NCBI GenBank assembly: GCA_001513155.1
Contig: LFSR01000015.1
Span: 28,943-92,942, forward strand
Length of the DNA: 64,000 bases
Direction: 5' to 3'
DNA from: Syntrophomonas sp. DTU018
GTDB taxonomy: Bacteria; Bacillota; Syntrophomonadia; Syntrophomonadales; Syntrophomonadaceae
Part shown: piece after piece, positions 25,387 through 34,449 of the stretch
How the letters are laid out: each line of letters begins with the position of its first letter
How positions within the stretch are numbered: position 1 is the first letter of the stretch
The notes under the pieces: model-generated
What the model was told of the DNA's origin: nothing
Databases searched by the model: none
What the model saw: only the letters and a program-made list of their open reading frames with translations
Program-made: the position numbers and the translations under genes

Positions 25387-27054
25387 TTAAAAGAGGCCTA
25401 CCACTTGTCCGTTTTCCAAAATATCTATATTTTCCGCAGCGGGTCTCTTGCTTAAACCTGGCATGGTCATAATGGTCCCCGCCAAAGCTACCACAAACCC
25501 AGCCCCGGCAGAGAGGCGTACTTCGCGAATGGTTACCTCAAAACCTCTGGGCCGGCCTTTAAGGTCTGGATTGTCCGACAATGAATATTGGGTTTTAGCC
25601 ATGCAGACGGGCAGGTTGCCATAGCCCAGCTCTTCCAAACGCTGCAGCATCTTGGAGGCTTCCGCAGTATAGTTCACCCCGTCTGCTCCGTAAATCTCCG
25701 TGCATATCCGGTGGATTTTATCCTTGAGAGGAAGGTCCAGGTCATAAAGATACCTGAATTCACTGGGCTGCTCAGCAGCAGCCACCACTTTGCGGGCCAA
25801 TTCTTCACCACCGGCACCACCCTGAGCCCAGACCCGTGACAAAGCTACCTCTGCTCCCAAAGACTGGCACTGGCGAATAATGAAATCAATTTCCTCGGCA
25901 GTATCGGTGGGGAATTCATTGATAGCCACTACTACCGGTAAGCCGAACTTGCGAATGTTTTCCATCTGCTTAACCAGGTTTTCGGTTCCCTTGGCCAGGG
26001 CTTCCATATTAACCTCGCTAAGCCGATCTTTAGGCACTCCGCCATGGTTCTTCAAAGCCCGGATAGTAGCTACCAATACTACTGCATCAGGTTTCAGGCT
26101 GCCGTAGCGACATACAATATTGAAGAATTTCTCCGCTCCCAGGTCGGCACCGAAGCCGGCTTCCGTTACCAGGTAATCAGCCAGTTTCAATCCCAAGCGG
26201 GTAGCAATAATACTGTTGGCGCCATGGGCAATATTGGCAAAGGGACCTCCATGGACAAAAGCGGGAGTGTTTTCCAGGGTTTGCACCAGATTGGGCTTGA
26301 TAGCATCTTTCATCAGCAGGGCCATGGACCCGGCTGCTTTCAAGTCATTGGCAGTAACCGGTTTTCCATCATAAGTGTAGGCTACCACCATACGTTTAAA
26401 GCGTTCCTTTAAGTCCATAAGGTCAATGGCCAGGCACAGGGAAGCCATTACTTCCGAAGCTACGCTTATATCAAATCCTGATTCCCGAGGTACTCCGTCC
26501 ATGCGGCCTCCCAAACCGATCACTATTTTCCGCAGGGCCCGCTCGTTCAAGTCCATGACCCGGCGCAGCACTACCTGCCGGGGGTCGATATTCAATTCGT
26601 TGCCCTGGTGGATGTGATTGTCCAACATGGCCGCCAGCAAATTATGGGCCGTGCTGACCGCATGAATATCCCCGGTAAAATGCAGGTTGATGTCTTCCAT
26701 GGGTACTACCTGGGAATATCCGCCCCCGGCGGCTCCCCCTTTGACGCCAAAGCTGGGACCCAAAGAAGGTTCCCGCAAGGCTATGATGGCTTTTTTGCCG
26801 ATCCGGTTGAGGGCCTGTCCCAATCCTACCGTAGTAGTAGTTTTGCCCTCCCCGGCGGGGGTGGGAGTAATCGCCGTAACCAGCACCAGTTTACCGGAAG
26901 GATTGTTCTGAACTCTCTTCCATACGTCCAGGGAAACCTTGGCCTTATACTTGCCGTATAATTCCAGATCCTCTTCATCCAGACCAATGGAGCGGCCCAC
27001 CTCGATAATGGGTGCCATCTTAGTCTCCTGGGCAATCTCAATGTCACTTTTCAT
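25387..27054 (-). CDS. fhs: Formate--tetrahydrofolate ligase
   Basis: ATP-dependent synthesis of 10-formyl-THF from formate, entry of formate into the methyl branch of Wood-Ljungdahl or reductive glycine pathways, or its reverse. The nucleotide loop [20 protein letters not shown] is at about 63-82, [18 protein letters not shown] near 94-111, and the C-terminus [20 protein letters not shown] is characteristic. 555 residues, standard. ATG after TGAGGAGGAAG. It lies 30 bases after grdD, so it is the last gene of the trx-grd operon, which couples it to glycine metabolism. Confidence 0.95.
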   Translation of the reverse strand: MKSDIEIAQETKMAPIIEVGRSIGLDEEDLELYGKYKAKVSLDVWKRVQNNPSGKLVLVTAITPTPAGEGKTTTTVGLGQALNRIGKKAIIALREPSLGPSFGVKGGAAGGGYSQVVPMEDINLHFTGDIHAVSTAHNLLAAMLDNHIHQGNELNIDPRQVVLRRVMDLNERALRKIVIGLGGRMDGVPRESGFDISVASEVMASLCLAIDLMDLKERFKRMVVAYTYDGKPVTANDLKAAGSMALLMKDAIKPNLVQTLENTPAFVHGGPFANIAHGANSIIATRLGLKLADYLVTEAGFGADLGAEKFFNIVCRYGSLKPDAVVLVATIRALKNHGGVPKDRLSEVNMEALAKGTENLVKQMENIRKFGLPVVVAINEFPTDTAEEIDFIIRQCQSLGAEVALSRVWAQGGAGGEELARKVVAAAEQPSEFRYLYDLDLPLKDKIHRICTEIYGADGVNYTAEASKMLQRLEELGYGNLPVCMAKTQYSLSDNPDLKGRPRGFEVTIREVRLSAGAGFVVALAGTIMTMPGLSKRPAAENIDILENGQVVGLF

Positions 27055-27084
27055 TCTTTCTTCCTCCTCAACAACCTCTGGTAT

Positions 27085-28221
27085 TTACAGAAACCCATTG
27101 TCTTTCAGCACTTTGACAGCCTGATCATAATCATCGGCTGCCACCATGACAATAGGGCCAGTACATCCCATACCGCTGGCCGCATAAATATTGTGCTTCC
27201 ACAGGGATTTTACTGCGTCCTCCAGTTCCAGTATTTCCACCCCGGCTATTTGGGCATCGGTGACTTTCTGGGGAGGTACACGGACTTCTGCTTCCTGCTT
27301 TACCGTATCTACCACCGGTATTTTCCAGCCTGCCTGCCGGGCTTGGGCTATTTCCTGGTCTGCCACAGCCCGCCAGTTCCCTCGAACCATGGAAGCACAG
27401 TACTCTATTGCTCCCGCTACTACCGGAGTACCGGAAGCCCGCGATATTATGCACACCAGGCGGTCAAAGCCTTCACCAATACCAGGGCCATATCCGTAGC
27501 CGCTGGTCTCATAATTGCCGCCCGTGCTGAAAGCACCAAACAGCTTCATCAAGATATTACCGGTTAAGGTATCCGTAACCACAACATCCACACTACCCAT
27601 TATTAAATCATTTCCACGCAGTATATGTCCACCTTCTCTGCGTAATGAATTTCCCCAGGTGAACAAGTAGCCCTGCTCCTGCATGCGTTTCAAGTGTCTT
27701 TCCACCTGCCGGGCTCCCTCTACATTGAGAATGCCCACAGAAGGCTGTTTTACTCCGTCAGCTTTGGCGGCCGCAATTCCGAATACAGCATTTTTAACCA
27801 TGGCCTGGATTCTCTCGGTATCAGTGGTGCCGGTAGTAGTGGCAATATACATGGTTTTGCCCCGGGCGGGTGTTACAACTTTGCCCACGGTTGCCACACC
27901 AATAGGAAAAGGATAGTGCATGGCTACTACCCCGTCCAACTCCCGTTGATCCAAAAGGTTTTCCATTATAGCGTGAACCTCATCCTCGGTTTCAGCCGGG
28001 ATGTGGGGCAGGTGCTTGCTGCTGGTGGGACCAATTATATGCACTTCTAGGTTATGGTTTTTCTGCATGGCTATTTCCGCCCCCCGTACCAGGTCGCTGA
28101 CTTCGATCTCACTGCCCAGAGTGGTCAGCCCTATACGGCTTTTCTTTTGCATCTGGCCGGTACGCAGCCCTTGAGCAGCCTCCAGCAGTACTTCCCGGGT
28201 TAAACTCTGCCAATTATCCAA
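27085..28221 (-). CDS. grdD: Glycine/sarcosine/betaine reductase component C, alpha subunit
   Basis: Component C takes the Se-carboxymethyl group bound to GrdA and releases acetyl-phosphate. GrdD resembles the phosphate acyltransferase PlsX: IGLTTLGSEIEVSDLVRGAE near 29-48, VATVGKVVTPARGKT near 113, and LTGNILMKLFGAFSTGG near 222. A cysteine in ASGMGCTGPIVMVA at about residue 353 matches the acetyl-accepting cysteine described in this subunit. 378 residues, as in amino-acid-fermenting clostridia. TTG start after AGGAGGTGACG, six bases past grdC. Confidence 0.9.
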   Translation of the reverse strand: MDNWQSLTREVLLEAAQGLRTGQMQKKSRIGLTTLGSEIEVSDLVRGAEIAMQKNHNLEVHIIGPTSSKHLPHIPAETEDEVHAIMENLLDQRELDGVVAMHYPFPIGVATVGKVVTPARGKTMYIATTTGTTDTERIQAMVKNAVFGIAAAKADGVKQPSVGILNVEGARQVERHLKRMQEQGYLFTWGNSLRREGGHILRGNDLIMGSVDVVVTDTLTGNILMKLFGAFSTGGNYETSGYGYGPGIGEGFDRLVCIISRASGTPVVAGAIEYCASMVRGNWRAVADQEIAQARQAGWKIPVVDTVKQEAEVRVPPQKVTDAQIAGVEILELEDAVKSLWKHNIYAASGMGCTGPIVMVAADDYDQAVKVLKDNGFL

Positions 28222-28227
28222 CCCTCG

Positions 28228-29769
28228 TCACCTCCTGGCCAGGATATCAGCGGCTTTTTCTATGGCTTCAGCCAGAGCCAGGCGTATGTGCTCTTTTATC
28301 TCTTCCAAATCCAGTCCGGTTTCCCGCACCAAGCCCTGATTGGGTTCCAGAATAAGGCTGATGCCATCAAACAAGTCAGTCATCCTGCCCAAAAACAAGC
28401 TGCCCTTGCCGATGACCATTGCCCGTTTAATTCTCCCTTCCAGCAATTCATCCCTGATCATTCCCAACAGGGGTACCCCGGAAGGTATATGTCCCTGGGT
28501 AGGAGCAAAACCGGTCATACCGCGGGTGCCGGTAAATTGGGCCAGCTCGCTCTTGTCCAGCTCTCCTCGTTTTACCGCCATGGCTCCAATCATTTTATAA
28601 TTAGCCAGGGGAACATCTCCGGCACCAGCGGGCACGGTTATTTCAGGGTTTTGCAGTTCGGGAGCAAAAATATCTACATCAGTTATCTTGAGACCGTTCC
28701 TTTCTAGAGGATCGGCTACAATGGCCTGTATTACCGCCTGAGGTGAGGAACCGGACCCTATCTTGTGCTTGCCGACTATATCGGTGCGAATTACCGGGTT
28801 TACTCCATCATTTTCGCTGATCAGAACTGCGTAGCCGCCGATCATATCCTCGAGGACCGGCATCTGTTTGTTAACATGATCCCGGCTGTTCATTCCCAAT
28901 TTAGCTGAAGATCCTCCCGCCAAAACCACAACATTTTTAAAAATGCCTGCCTGCACCAATGCTGCCGCATTGAGTATGCCGTGGGCCGGTCCGGCACAAA
29001 AACCGCGTATATCGGCACCACTGGCATTAACACAGTTGGCAATCTCACCGATAGCTTTGGCCAGGTTGCCTCCTCCCCGCTGGTTCATATCGCCGATGGC
29101 TTCTTCGGAAGTCTCGATAATATAGTCAATTTCTTTGGGATCAATCTGGAAGCGCTCCAGCAGATTAACCAGAGCTAAAACCCCCGAGGCCTTGCAAACC
29201 AAGTTCTCAAACACTACATGAGCAGACAGGTTGGGATCAGTGTCATGGGCCTCCCGTACACAGCCCACTAATTGCCCGTTCAGATACAATCCATCCGCTT
29301 GATGACTGCCTACCATGTCAATTATCTCGCTAAGGTCCCGGGTCTTATCCAGCTGGGCCAGGTGCTTGGGGGATAAATTGGCGGCAGGCATCCTATCCTT
29401 TATGGAAGCAGCAAATTCTGCACTCAATTCCACCAGGTTGAAGCTGTCCGCTATTTTCATAAGCCCGTAAAACTCAGCCTGCCCCAATATTTGTCCATAT
29501 TTCCCCTGGGTTTTGGCTTCCACCGGGTGCTGGTACCAGGGGGAAGGATGCTCGGCCAACTGGCGGGGATGAGCATTGCCAATATATACCTGATTGGGCA
29601 GGTAGCCCACTGCTTCCTGAAAACTGCGCAGGTGACCCGGCAGAGCCTTCAGATATTCTGAATCAGGATTCTTCAATCGTTCCATGGTAATGGTGGTGCC
29701 ATGACCTAACAGAATATCAGGTGCATGGACCAATACATAAGCAGTTCCTCGAATAACTGGAAAATTCAC
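28228..29769 (-). CDS. grdC: Glycine/sarcosine/betaine reductase component C, beta subunit
   Basis: Partner of GrdD, with a thiolase/FabH-like fold. It opens with PVIRGTAYVLVHAPDILLGHG and continues with ENLVCKASGVLALVNLLERF near 185-204, GGGNLAKAIGEIANCVNASG near 230-249, FCAGPAHGILNAAALVQAGI near 256-275, and TGFAPTQGHIPSGVPLLGMI near 416-435. Length of 513 is full. GTG start after GGGGG. It follows grdA by 35 bases. No separate component B gene is nearby. Confidence 0.9.
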   Translation of the reverse strand: MNFPVIRGTAYVLVHAPDILLGHGTTITMERLKNPDSEYLKALPGHLRSFQEAVGYLPNQVYIGNAHPRQLAEHPSPWYQHPVEAKTQGKYGQILGQAEFYGLMKIADSFNLVELSAEFAASIKDRMPAANLSPKHLAQLDKTRDLSEIIDMVGSHQADGLYLNGQLVGCVREAHDTDPNLSAHVVFENLVCKASGVLALVNLLERFQIDPKEIDYIIETSEEAIGDMNQRGGGNLAKAIGEIANCVNASGADIRGFCAGPAHGILNAAALVQAGIFKNVVVLAGGSSAKLGMNSRDHVNKQMPVLEDMIGGYAVLISENDGVNPVIRTDIVGKHKIGSGSSPQAVIQAIVADPLERNGLKITDVDIFAPELQNPEITVPAGAGDVPLANYKMIGAMAVKRGELDKSELAQFTGTRGMTGFAPTQGHIPSGVPLLGMIRDELLEGRIKRAMVIGKGSLFLGRMTDLFDGISLILEPNQGLVRETGLDLEEIKEHIRLALAEAIEKAADILARR

Positions 29770-29804
29770 TGGTGAGCCCCCTTTGGTTACTTTGCCGGCC
29801 TAGT

Positions 29805-30277
29805 TCAACCTTCCTGATACTGGGATCTGATATTGTTCATTTCGTTGATTATCTCTTCAACATCAAGAACCATTTCCATCATGGAGATCTGCTCATCGTA
29901 GACTTGCGGGTCAATTAAGTCCTTAAGCTCAAAAATATGGTAAACCGCCAGTCCCAAAGCCACATTGGTCAGAGGACCAGCATAAGTCGGGTCCCCGGCT
30001 ATAACTGTTTCGGCGGTTAATCCGGCGGATTCCGCTTCGGCGCCGCCCAGAATGACCACGACTTTATCGGTACCATATTTTTCGGCCGTTTCTTTTATAC
30101 GAGCTTGATTGGCCATGTCCATGGCCCCGGCAGCAGTTCAAACAAAGCATTCGTACTGGTAAAAAGAATCTCTCCACCTACTGTCTGCATACATTCAGCA
30201 ATGGCTGGACCGGGGATTCCGTCCCGATCTCCCAATATACAGATTTTTTTATCAGCAAAAAATGCTTTATCAACCAT
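29805..30277 (-). pseudogene. grdA: Selenoprotein A of glycine/sarcosine/betaine reductase, frameshifted (or a sequencing error)
   Basis: GrdA carries the selenol that receives the carboxymethyl group from component B and passes it to component C. The N-terminal frame starts at ATG 30277 (ICILGDRDGIPGPAIAECMQ) and runs to a Ser-Thr at residue 42. One base is then missing (between 30153 and 30152): the next frame reads Glu-Cys-Phe-Val-TGA-Thr-Ala-Ala-Gly-Ala-Met-Asp, the classic site of GrdA with TGA as selenocysteine. The rest ([39 protein letters not shown]) is intact to the stop. Rejoined it would have about 157 residues with Sec at 47, normal for the family. As given, no functional protein can be read without a frame change. 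Confidence 0.85.
30111..30140 (-). promoter_or_regulatory. Selenocysteine UGA and SECIS-like hairpin in grdA
   Basis: The UGA is at 30140-30138. Exactly 11 bases later GGCCAT, loop GGAC, ATGGCC form a perfect 6-bp hairpin (30126-30111). This fits the bacterial SECIS layout: a small hairpin with G in the loop about 11 bases past UGA, read by SelB. It supports active recoding here at the time the gene was functional. Confidence 0.75.
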
Positions 30278-30339
30278 AACGCTTCATCCTTTCTCTTAAG
30301 ATCTTAAATTTTATCCATCTAGTTAAAAGTCTTGGCAGC

Positions 30340-30660
30340 CTAATCGATTAATTCTTTTATTTTGGCTTCAATATCTTCGGGCATAAGATCCTGGCCTGAC
30401 AACTCAGCTACCCTCTGCCCGTCACGGTAGAACACCATAGCCGGCAACCCCAGTACTTTTTCTCCTATGGCCAGTCTCCGGTTGCCGGCAGTGTTGACTT
30501 TGCAAAACTTCATGCGGTCACCGTAGCGTTTTTCCAGTTCTTCCACATGGGGCATCAGTTCCAGGCAATGCTCACATTTTGGCCCCCACCAGTCCACCAT
30601 TACCAGGCCAGAGCTGTTGCGCACTTCCTGGTCAAAATTATCCTTGGTCACTTCGATCAT
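30340..30660 (-). CDS. trxA: Thioredoxin, glycine-reductase type
   Basis: Reduces protein disulfides; in the Grd system it regenerates reduced GrdA. 106 residues with the active site WWGPKCEHCLELMPHV near residues 25-40, where CEHC replaces the usual CGPC, as in other Grd-linked thioredoxins. The rest of the fold (MKFCKVNTAGNRRLAIG, GLPAMVFYRDG) is normal, including cis-Pro in LPAMV. It sits 62 bases upstream of grdA and 12 bases downstream of trxB. Confidence 0.9.
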   Translation of the reverse strand: MIEVTKDNFDQEVRNSSGLVMVDWWGPKCEHCLELMPHVEELEKRYGDRMKFCKVNTAGNRRLAIGEKVLGLPAMVFYRDGQRVAELSGQDLMPEDIEAKIKELID

Positions 30661-30672
30661 GCTCGCACCTCC

Positions 30673-31893
30673 TTAAGCGATCCCTGTCAATTCTTTCAGG
30701 CTTTCCAGGGTTATAGTCTGAGTCTGTTTCTGCAGCTGACCTTGCACAAACAAGTGCACCAGGGGCAGCTTGTCAGGTGTCACCTGGTAACGCCGGGCTA
30801 CCAGTTCATTGCGGGTAGCATCCACTTTAACCAAAGACAGCTGGTCATTGTGATCCCGTACAAACTGGTCTACCAGGATGATTTTTTCATTCCCTGCCAT
30901 GTCAGTGGGATCATAATAAGCAACCACCACCGGTTTGCTGGCCTGCAGCACTTCTTGCTCCCACAGTTCGGTTTCATGAACGTATTTTTCCGCTGCAACT
31001 GCGGCTATAGCCCCATCGGCAGCAGCCGTAATTACCTGGCGCAGGTATTTGTCCCGCACATCACCGGCAGCAAATACCCCTTCCAGGTTGGTGCCCATTT
31101 TTTCATCGGTTATGATATATCCCTGAGGGTTTACCTGAAGCTGGTCTTTAACCAACTCAGAATTGGGCACGGTTCCGATAAAAATAAACACGCCGTTGGT
31201 GGGGTAATCCCATTCTTCCCCCGTTTTGAGATTTTTCAAGGTTACACTTTCCACCAACTCTTCTCCATTAATGCGGGTTACGGTAGAGTTCCATATCCAC
31301 TTCAGCTTGGGATTGCGAAATGCCCTTTCAGCAGAGGCCTGGTTGGCATCCACCTTGCCTTCTTCATGGATAACAATGATGGTAACGTTTTCAGCAAACT
31401 TGGTCAGGTATTCAGCTTCTTCAATAGCTGCATCGCCGCTGCCTACCACAACCACATCCAGTTCTTCAAATAATTCGGCATCACAAGTAGCACAGTAGCT
31501 TACTCCTTTGCCCCGCAGCCTGCCCTCCCCGGTAACTTTTAACATGCGGGGCTGGGCTCCCAGGGCTACTATTACCGATTTGGCCAGGTATTCACCTTTG
31601 CGGCCGGTTATGCTTTTGGGATTGGACCTTAGGTCCAGGGACAAAACCGTATCGGTTATAAATTCGGCCCCGAACTGGGCCGCATGTTCGGCCATGGCTT
31701 GCATCAAACCCGGTCCGGTAGTACCTCGTCCGAAACCGGGGTAGTTTTCCAACTCTTCGGTGGTAGCAGCCTGTCCGCCCGGTCTGCCCTTTTCAATAAT
31801 GCCGGTTTTCATGCGCGCACGAGCCCCATATACTCCCGCAGCCAGGCCAGCCGGGCCTCCACCTAGAATCAGCAGATCATATAAGTTGTCCAT
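30673..31893 (-). CDS. trxB: Thioredoxin reductase with C-terminal degenerate thioredoxin-like domain
   Basis: NADPH-dependent FAD enzyme that reduces the neighbouring thioredoxin. FAD site LLILGGGPAGLAAGVYGARA is at the start, the redox pair CATC near 137-140 follows GVSYCATCDAELFEEL, and the NADPH motif VVVVGSGDAAIEEA comes after. GVFAAGDVRDKYLRQVITAA is the second FAD motif. About 310 residues complete a normal TrxB; the last 95 form a thioredoxin-like domain (VVVAYYDPTDMAGNEKIILV) whose CxxC is lost. I start at the ATG at 31893 (MDNLYDLL); a longer frame reaches 31959. First gene of the trx-grd-fhs operon. Confidence 0.9.
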   Translation of the reverse strand: MDNLYDLLILGGGPAGLAAGVYGARARMKTGIIEKGRPGGQAATTEELENYPGFGRGTTGPGLMQAMAEHAAQFGAEFITDTVLSLDLRSNPKSITGRKGEYLAKSVIVALGAQPRMLKVTGEGRLRGKGVSYCATCDAELFEELDVVVVGSGDAAIEEAEYLTKFAENVTIIVIHEEGKVDANQASAERAFRNPKLKWIWNSTVTRINGEELVESVTLKNLKTGEEWDYPTNGVFIFIGTVPNSELVKDQLQVNPQGYIITDEKMGTNLEGVFAAGDVRDKYLRQVITAAADGAIAAVAAEKYVHETELWEQEVLQASKPVVVAYYDPTDMAGNEKIILVDQFVRDHNDQLSLVKVDATRNELVARRYQVTPDKLPLVHLFVQGQLQKQTQTITLESLKELTGIA

Positions 31894-32035
31894 ATCTTCA
31901 CCTGCCTTTTGTGTGATGTTTTCCGGACTGCGCAGCACTTGATATCCCAACATCGGCAACTAGGTATATTGTTAACCGAAGGATAGCTAGTTATGATAAG
32001 AAGTTGGCACTGCCCAAATTTGCCTTTGCACAAAA

Positions 32036-32069
32036 TAAAAACAGGGGAAAAATCTCTCTCCCCTGTTTG
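32036..32069 (-). terminator. Terminator after the formimidoyltransferase gene
   Basis: AAACAGGGG and CCCCTGTTT bracket an AGAGAGATTTTT loop and are followed by TTATTTT on the minus strand. It separates this gene from the trxB operon downstream. Confidence 0.8.
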
Positions 32070-32100
32070 CTAATTAAATGACCGTTATTTTTGGTATACC

Positions 32101-33006
32101 TTATAATCCTATCAAATGATTTTCGATAATTTGGTCGCGGTTAAAGTTTTCCAGTTTTAAAAAGTACTCAGCACAGCTGATCAGGGCTTCCTGGGGCAAA
32201 GTGCCGATAATCTGGGTTCCTACTACCGGGACCCCATAGCGGTTAGCTTCATCTACAATCAAATTGAAAACCCTGTATATAGGAGTTTTGTTAGTATCAA
32301 ACATCGTCATGGATACAGCCACCTGGCCTCTTTGCTCAAAGTATAAGGCCATTGATCGAATAGTGCTGAATCCGCCGCTGGGTCCCCGCACAGCTCTGGC
32401 TATATTTTTAGCTATGTTCAGATCAGCTGTTCCCAAGATCACATTCACAGCTACAAATCCGGTCATAGCTGAGCTTACAATAGTGGCTCCGGCAGTCTGG
32501 TGCAGAGCAGGCGGGCCGATATCGGGAGCCCTTTCAGGAAGATGGGCTACTTCTCTCAAACCCTCGAACTGGCCTTTACGAATGTAGTCCAGGCTTTTAC
32601 GCTCTTCACAGCGGGCATTTTCACCGCTGAAATATACTGGAACCTGATAGCGGTTATATATTTCCTGACCGATTTCTTCCGCAATCACAACACATTCTTC
32701 CAGGGTGATATTGACTAACGGGAAAATAGGCAAAGTGTCCAGGGCTCCGATGCGCGGATGGTTGCCCCGCTGTTCCTCCATGTTAATAAGCTCGTAAGCC
32801 TTGCCGGCCATGTTTAAAAGAGCTTCTTTCAGGGGTTCCGGTTTGCCGATGACTTCCACCACCGTACGATTGAAATCAGGATCCGGATAATAATCAATCA
32901 GTTTGACTCCATCAATATCCCGCAGTTCGCTGACTATTGCTTCGACCACTTCTTTGCGACGTCCCTCACTGAAATTGGGCACCGCGTGAATAAACTTCGA
33001 TTCCAT
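32101..33006 (-). CDS. Glutamate (or glycine) formimidoyltransferase, single-domain
   Basis: Transfers the formimino group of formiminoglutamate (or formiminoglycine) to tetrahydrofolate. FTCD N-terminal signatures include HAVPNFSEGRRKEVVEAIV near 8-26, YYPDPDFNRTVVEV near 40, EQRGNHPRIGALDTLPIFPL near 78-97, and NIAKNIARAVRGPSGGFSTI near 200-220. At 301 residues there is no cyclodeaminase domain. In purine-fermenting clostridia this enzyme feeds glycine and C1 units, and the next operon carries grd and fhs; hence either substrate is plausible. ATG after AGGAGGAG. Confidence 0.88.
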   Translation of the reverse strand: MESKFIHAVPNFSEGRRKEVVEAIVSELRDIDGVKLIDYYPDPDFNRTVVEVIGKPEPLKEALLNMAGKAYELINMEEQRGNHPRIGALDTLPIFPLVNITLEECVVIAEEIGQEIYNRYQVPVYFSGENARCEERKSLDYIRKGQFEGLREVAHLPERAPDIGPPALHQTAGATIVSSAMTGFVAVNVILGTADLNIAKNIARAVRGPSGGFSTIRSMALYFEQRGQVAVSMTMFDTNKTPIYRVFNLIVDEANRYGVPVVGTQIIGTLPQEALISCAEYFLKLENFNRDQIIENHLIGL

Positions 33007-33226
33007 GTACCATCTCCTCCTAGATACTGCAGTAAAGTAGTGCGTGTTAATTCTGACTGTCGTGTAAACCCTGACTATATGTATGGTAACAATTCGCCTC
33101 TATCCGGTAAAGCAGCAAACCCCTACTTAAAAGTTTTTTCTATTATACTACGAAGAGCAACTGAAATAATCAGACAATATTTTTATAAGCCTTAATCTAT
33201 ACTTTTTGGATCAACAGCCCCTGCCT

Positions 33227-33763
33227 CTACCTGAAAAGCAGGTTGCATATATATATGGAGGCTATAAATCCGGTAATATCCGCAGTTAAGCCAGTTACAA
33301 TAGCATAGCGGTATTTTTTAATACCCACGGCTCCAAAGTAAACCGTCAGCACAAAAAAGGTGGTATCAGTGGTTCCCTGCATGACTGAAGCCAGCCTGCC
33401 GATAAAAGAATCCGGTCCATAGGTGCGCATCAATTCTGTGGCCATGCCCAGTACCCCGCTTCCCGATAAAGGACGCATGATGGCCAGGGGCAAGACCTCA
33501 CTGGGAGCATCCAGCAGAGCTGTCACGGGAGCAAGAGCTTGAGACAAATATTCCATAGCTCCTGAAGCCCGGAAAACAGATATGGCTACCATCATCCCCA
33601 CTAGAAAGGGAATTATTTTTACTGCGGTGGTAAAGCCTTCCTCAGCCCCTTCTACAAAACTTTCATAAACCGGTACCTTCTTCAAATAGCCATAGATAGG
33701 AATAACCAGGAGGAGAAAAGGAATAGCCCAAGTGGAAATGACATTCAGTATGGTAAACAGCAT
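33227..33763 (-). CDS. spmB: Spore maturation protein SpmB
   Basis: Nucleoside-recognition-domain membrane protein needed with SpmA for dehydration of the spore core in Bacillus. 178 residues, about five spans. VYESFVEGAEEGFTTAVKII near 33-52 and SGAMEYLSQALAP near 72 are typical, as is RPLSGSGVLGMATELM near 97-112, VMQGTTDTTFFVLTVYFGAV near 128-147. The start codon follows directly on the spmA stop. Confidence 0.9.
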   Translation of the reverse strand: MLFTILNVISTWAIPFLLLVIPIYGYLKKVPVYESFVEGAEEGFTTAVKIIPFLVGMMVAISVFRASGAMEYLSQALAPVTALLDAPSEVLPLAIMRPLSGSGVLGMATELMRTYGPDSFIGRLASVMQGTTDTTFFVLTVYFGAVGIKKYRYAIVTGLTADITGFIASIYICNLLFR

Positions 33764-34363
33764 CTAGAGCAACCTCCGCCAACGGCTGTAGGTTCGGAAC
33801 CAGTAATCCAGCGATACCGCGATGAGCATGGCTATACTGGTGGCAAAAATACAAGGTCCCACTATCTCCGTGGGATTGGCTGAGCCAAAGGAAAGCCGAA
33901 CTCCGATTATAGTAGCTGGTATTAAGGTAATGCAAGAAGTATTTAAGGCCAGAAATGTACACATAGCTGTGGAAGCCTCATCGGAGCCCTGATTCAGGGT
34001 CTGCAATTCCTGCATGGCCTTCAGGCCAAAGGGAGTAGCGGCATTGCCCAACCCCAGCATATTGGCACTTAAGTTCAGAATTATAAATCCCATGGCAGGA
34101 TGCTGGGGCGGAACACTGGGAAACAGCCGAACCATAAGCGGCCGCAGTGCCCTAGCCAGGGCGGCTACCAAACCTCCTTTTTCCGCAATTCTCATTATTC
34201 CCAGCCATAAGGCCATGACACCAACCAGGTCAAAGCAGACTTCCACCGCTCCTTTGGCAGCACCCAGGGCTGCCTCAGTCACCACCTCGATATTCCCATT
34301 TATGGCCGCTACCACTATACCGGAAGCCAGCAACAGCAGCCAGATCAGATTCAGCAAGCTCAT
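33764..34363 (-). CDS. spmA: Spore maturation protein SpmA
   Basis: Partner of SpmB in late sporulation. 199 residues with about five spans; signatures are AALGAAKGAVEVCFDLVGVM near 32-51, GLVAALARALRPLMVRLFP near 65-84, ANMLGLGNAATPFGLKAMQE near 100-119 and TAMCTFLALNTSCITLIPAT near 134-153. Starts ATGAGC after GGGGAGGGG. Order spmA-spmB as in Bacillus. They follow the ytfJ homologue and DUF2953 genes, a common sporulation neighbourhood, with a terminator between. Confidence 0.9.
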   Translation of the reverse strand: MSLLNLIWLLLLASGIVVAAINGNIEVVTEAALGAAKGAVEVCFDLVGVMALWLGIMRIAEKGGLVAALARALRPLMVRLFPSVPPQHPAMGFIILNLSANMLGLGNAATPFGLKAMQELQTLNQGSDEASTAMCTFLALNTSCITLIPATIIGVRLSFGSANPTEIVGPCIFATSIAMLIAVSLDYWFRTYSRWRRLL

Positions 34364-34401
34364 CCCCCCTCCCCGTCTTGTAGAAGGGTATGATAGGGCA
34401 G

Positions 34402-34435
34402 AAAAAATTAGAACAGCCCTCCTGCAGGCTGTTCT
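34402..34435 (-). terminator. Terminator after the ytfJ-family gene
   Basis: AGAACAGCC and GGCTGTTCT form a 9-bp stem followed by AATTTTTT on the minus strand. Confidence 0.8.
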
Positions 34436-34449
34436 CGTTTACCCGAAGC

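Noticed and set aside
30547..31473. Plus-strand open frame of 308 codons opposite trxA and trxB
   Set aside because: Antisense to clear thioredoxin and reductase motifs; no ribosome site; composition is that of a shadow.
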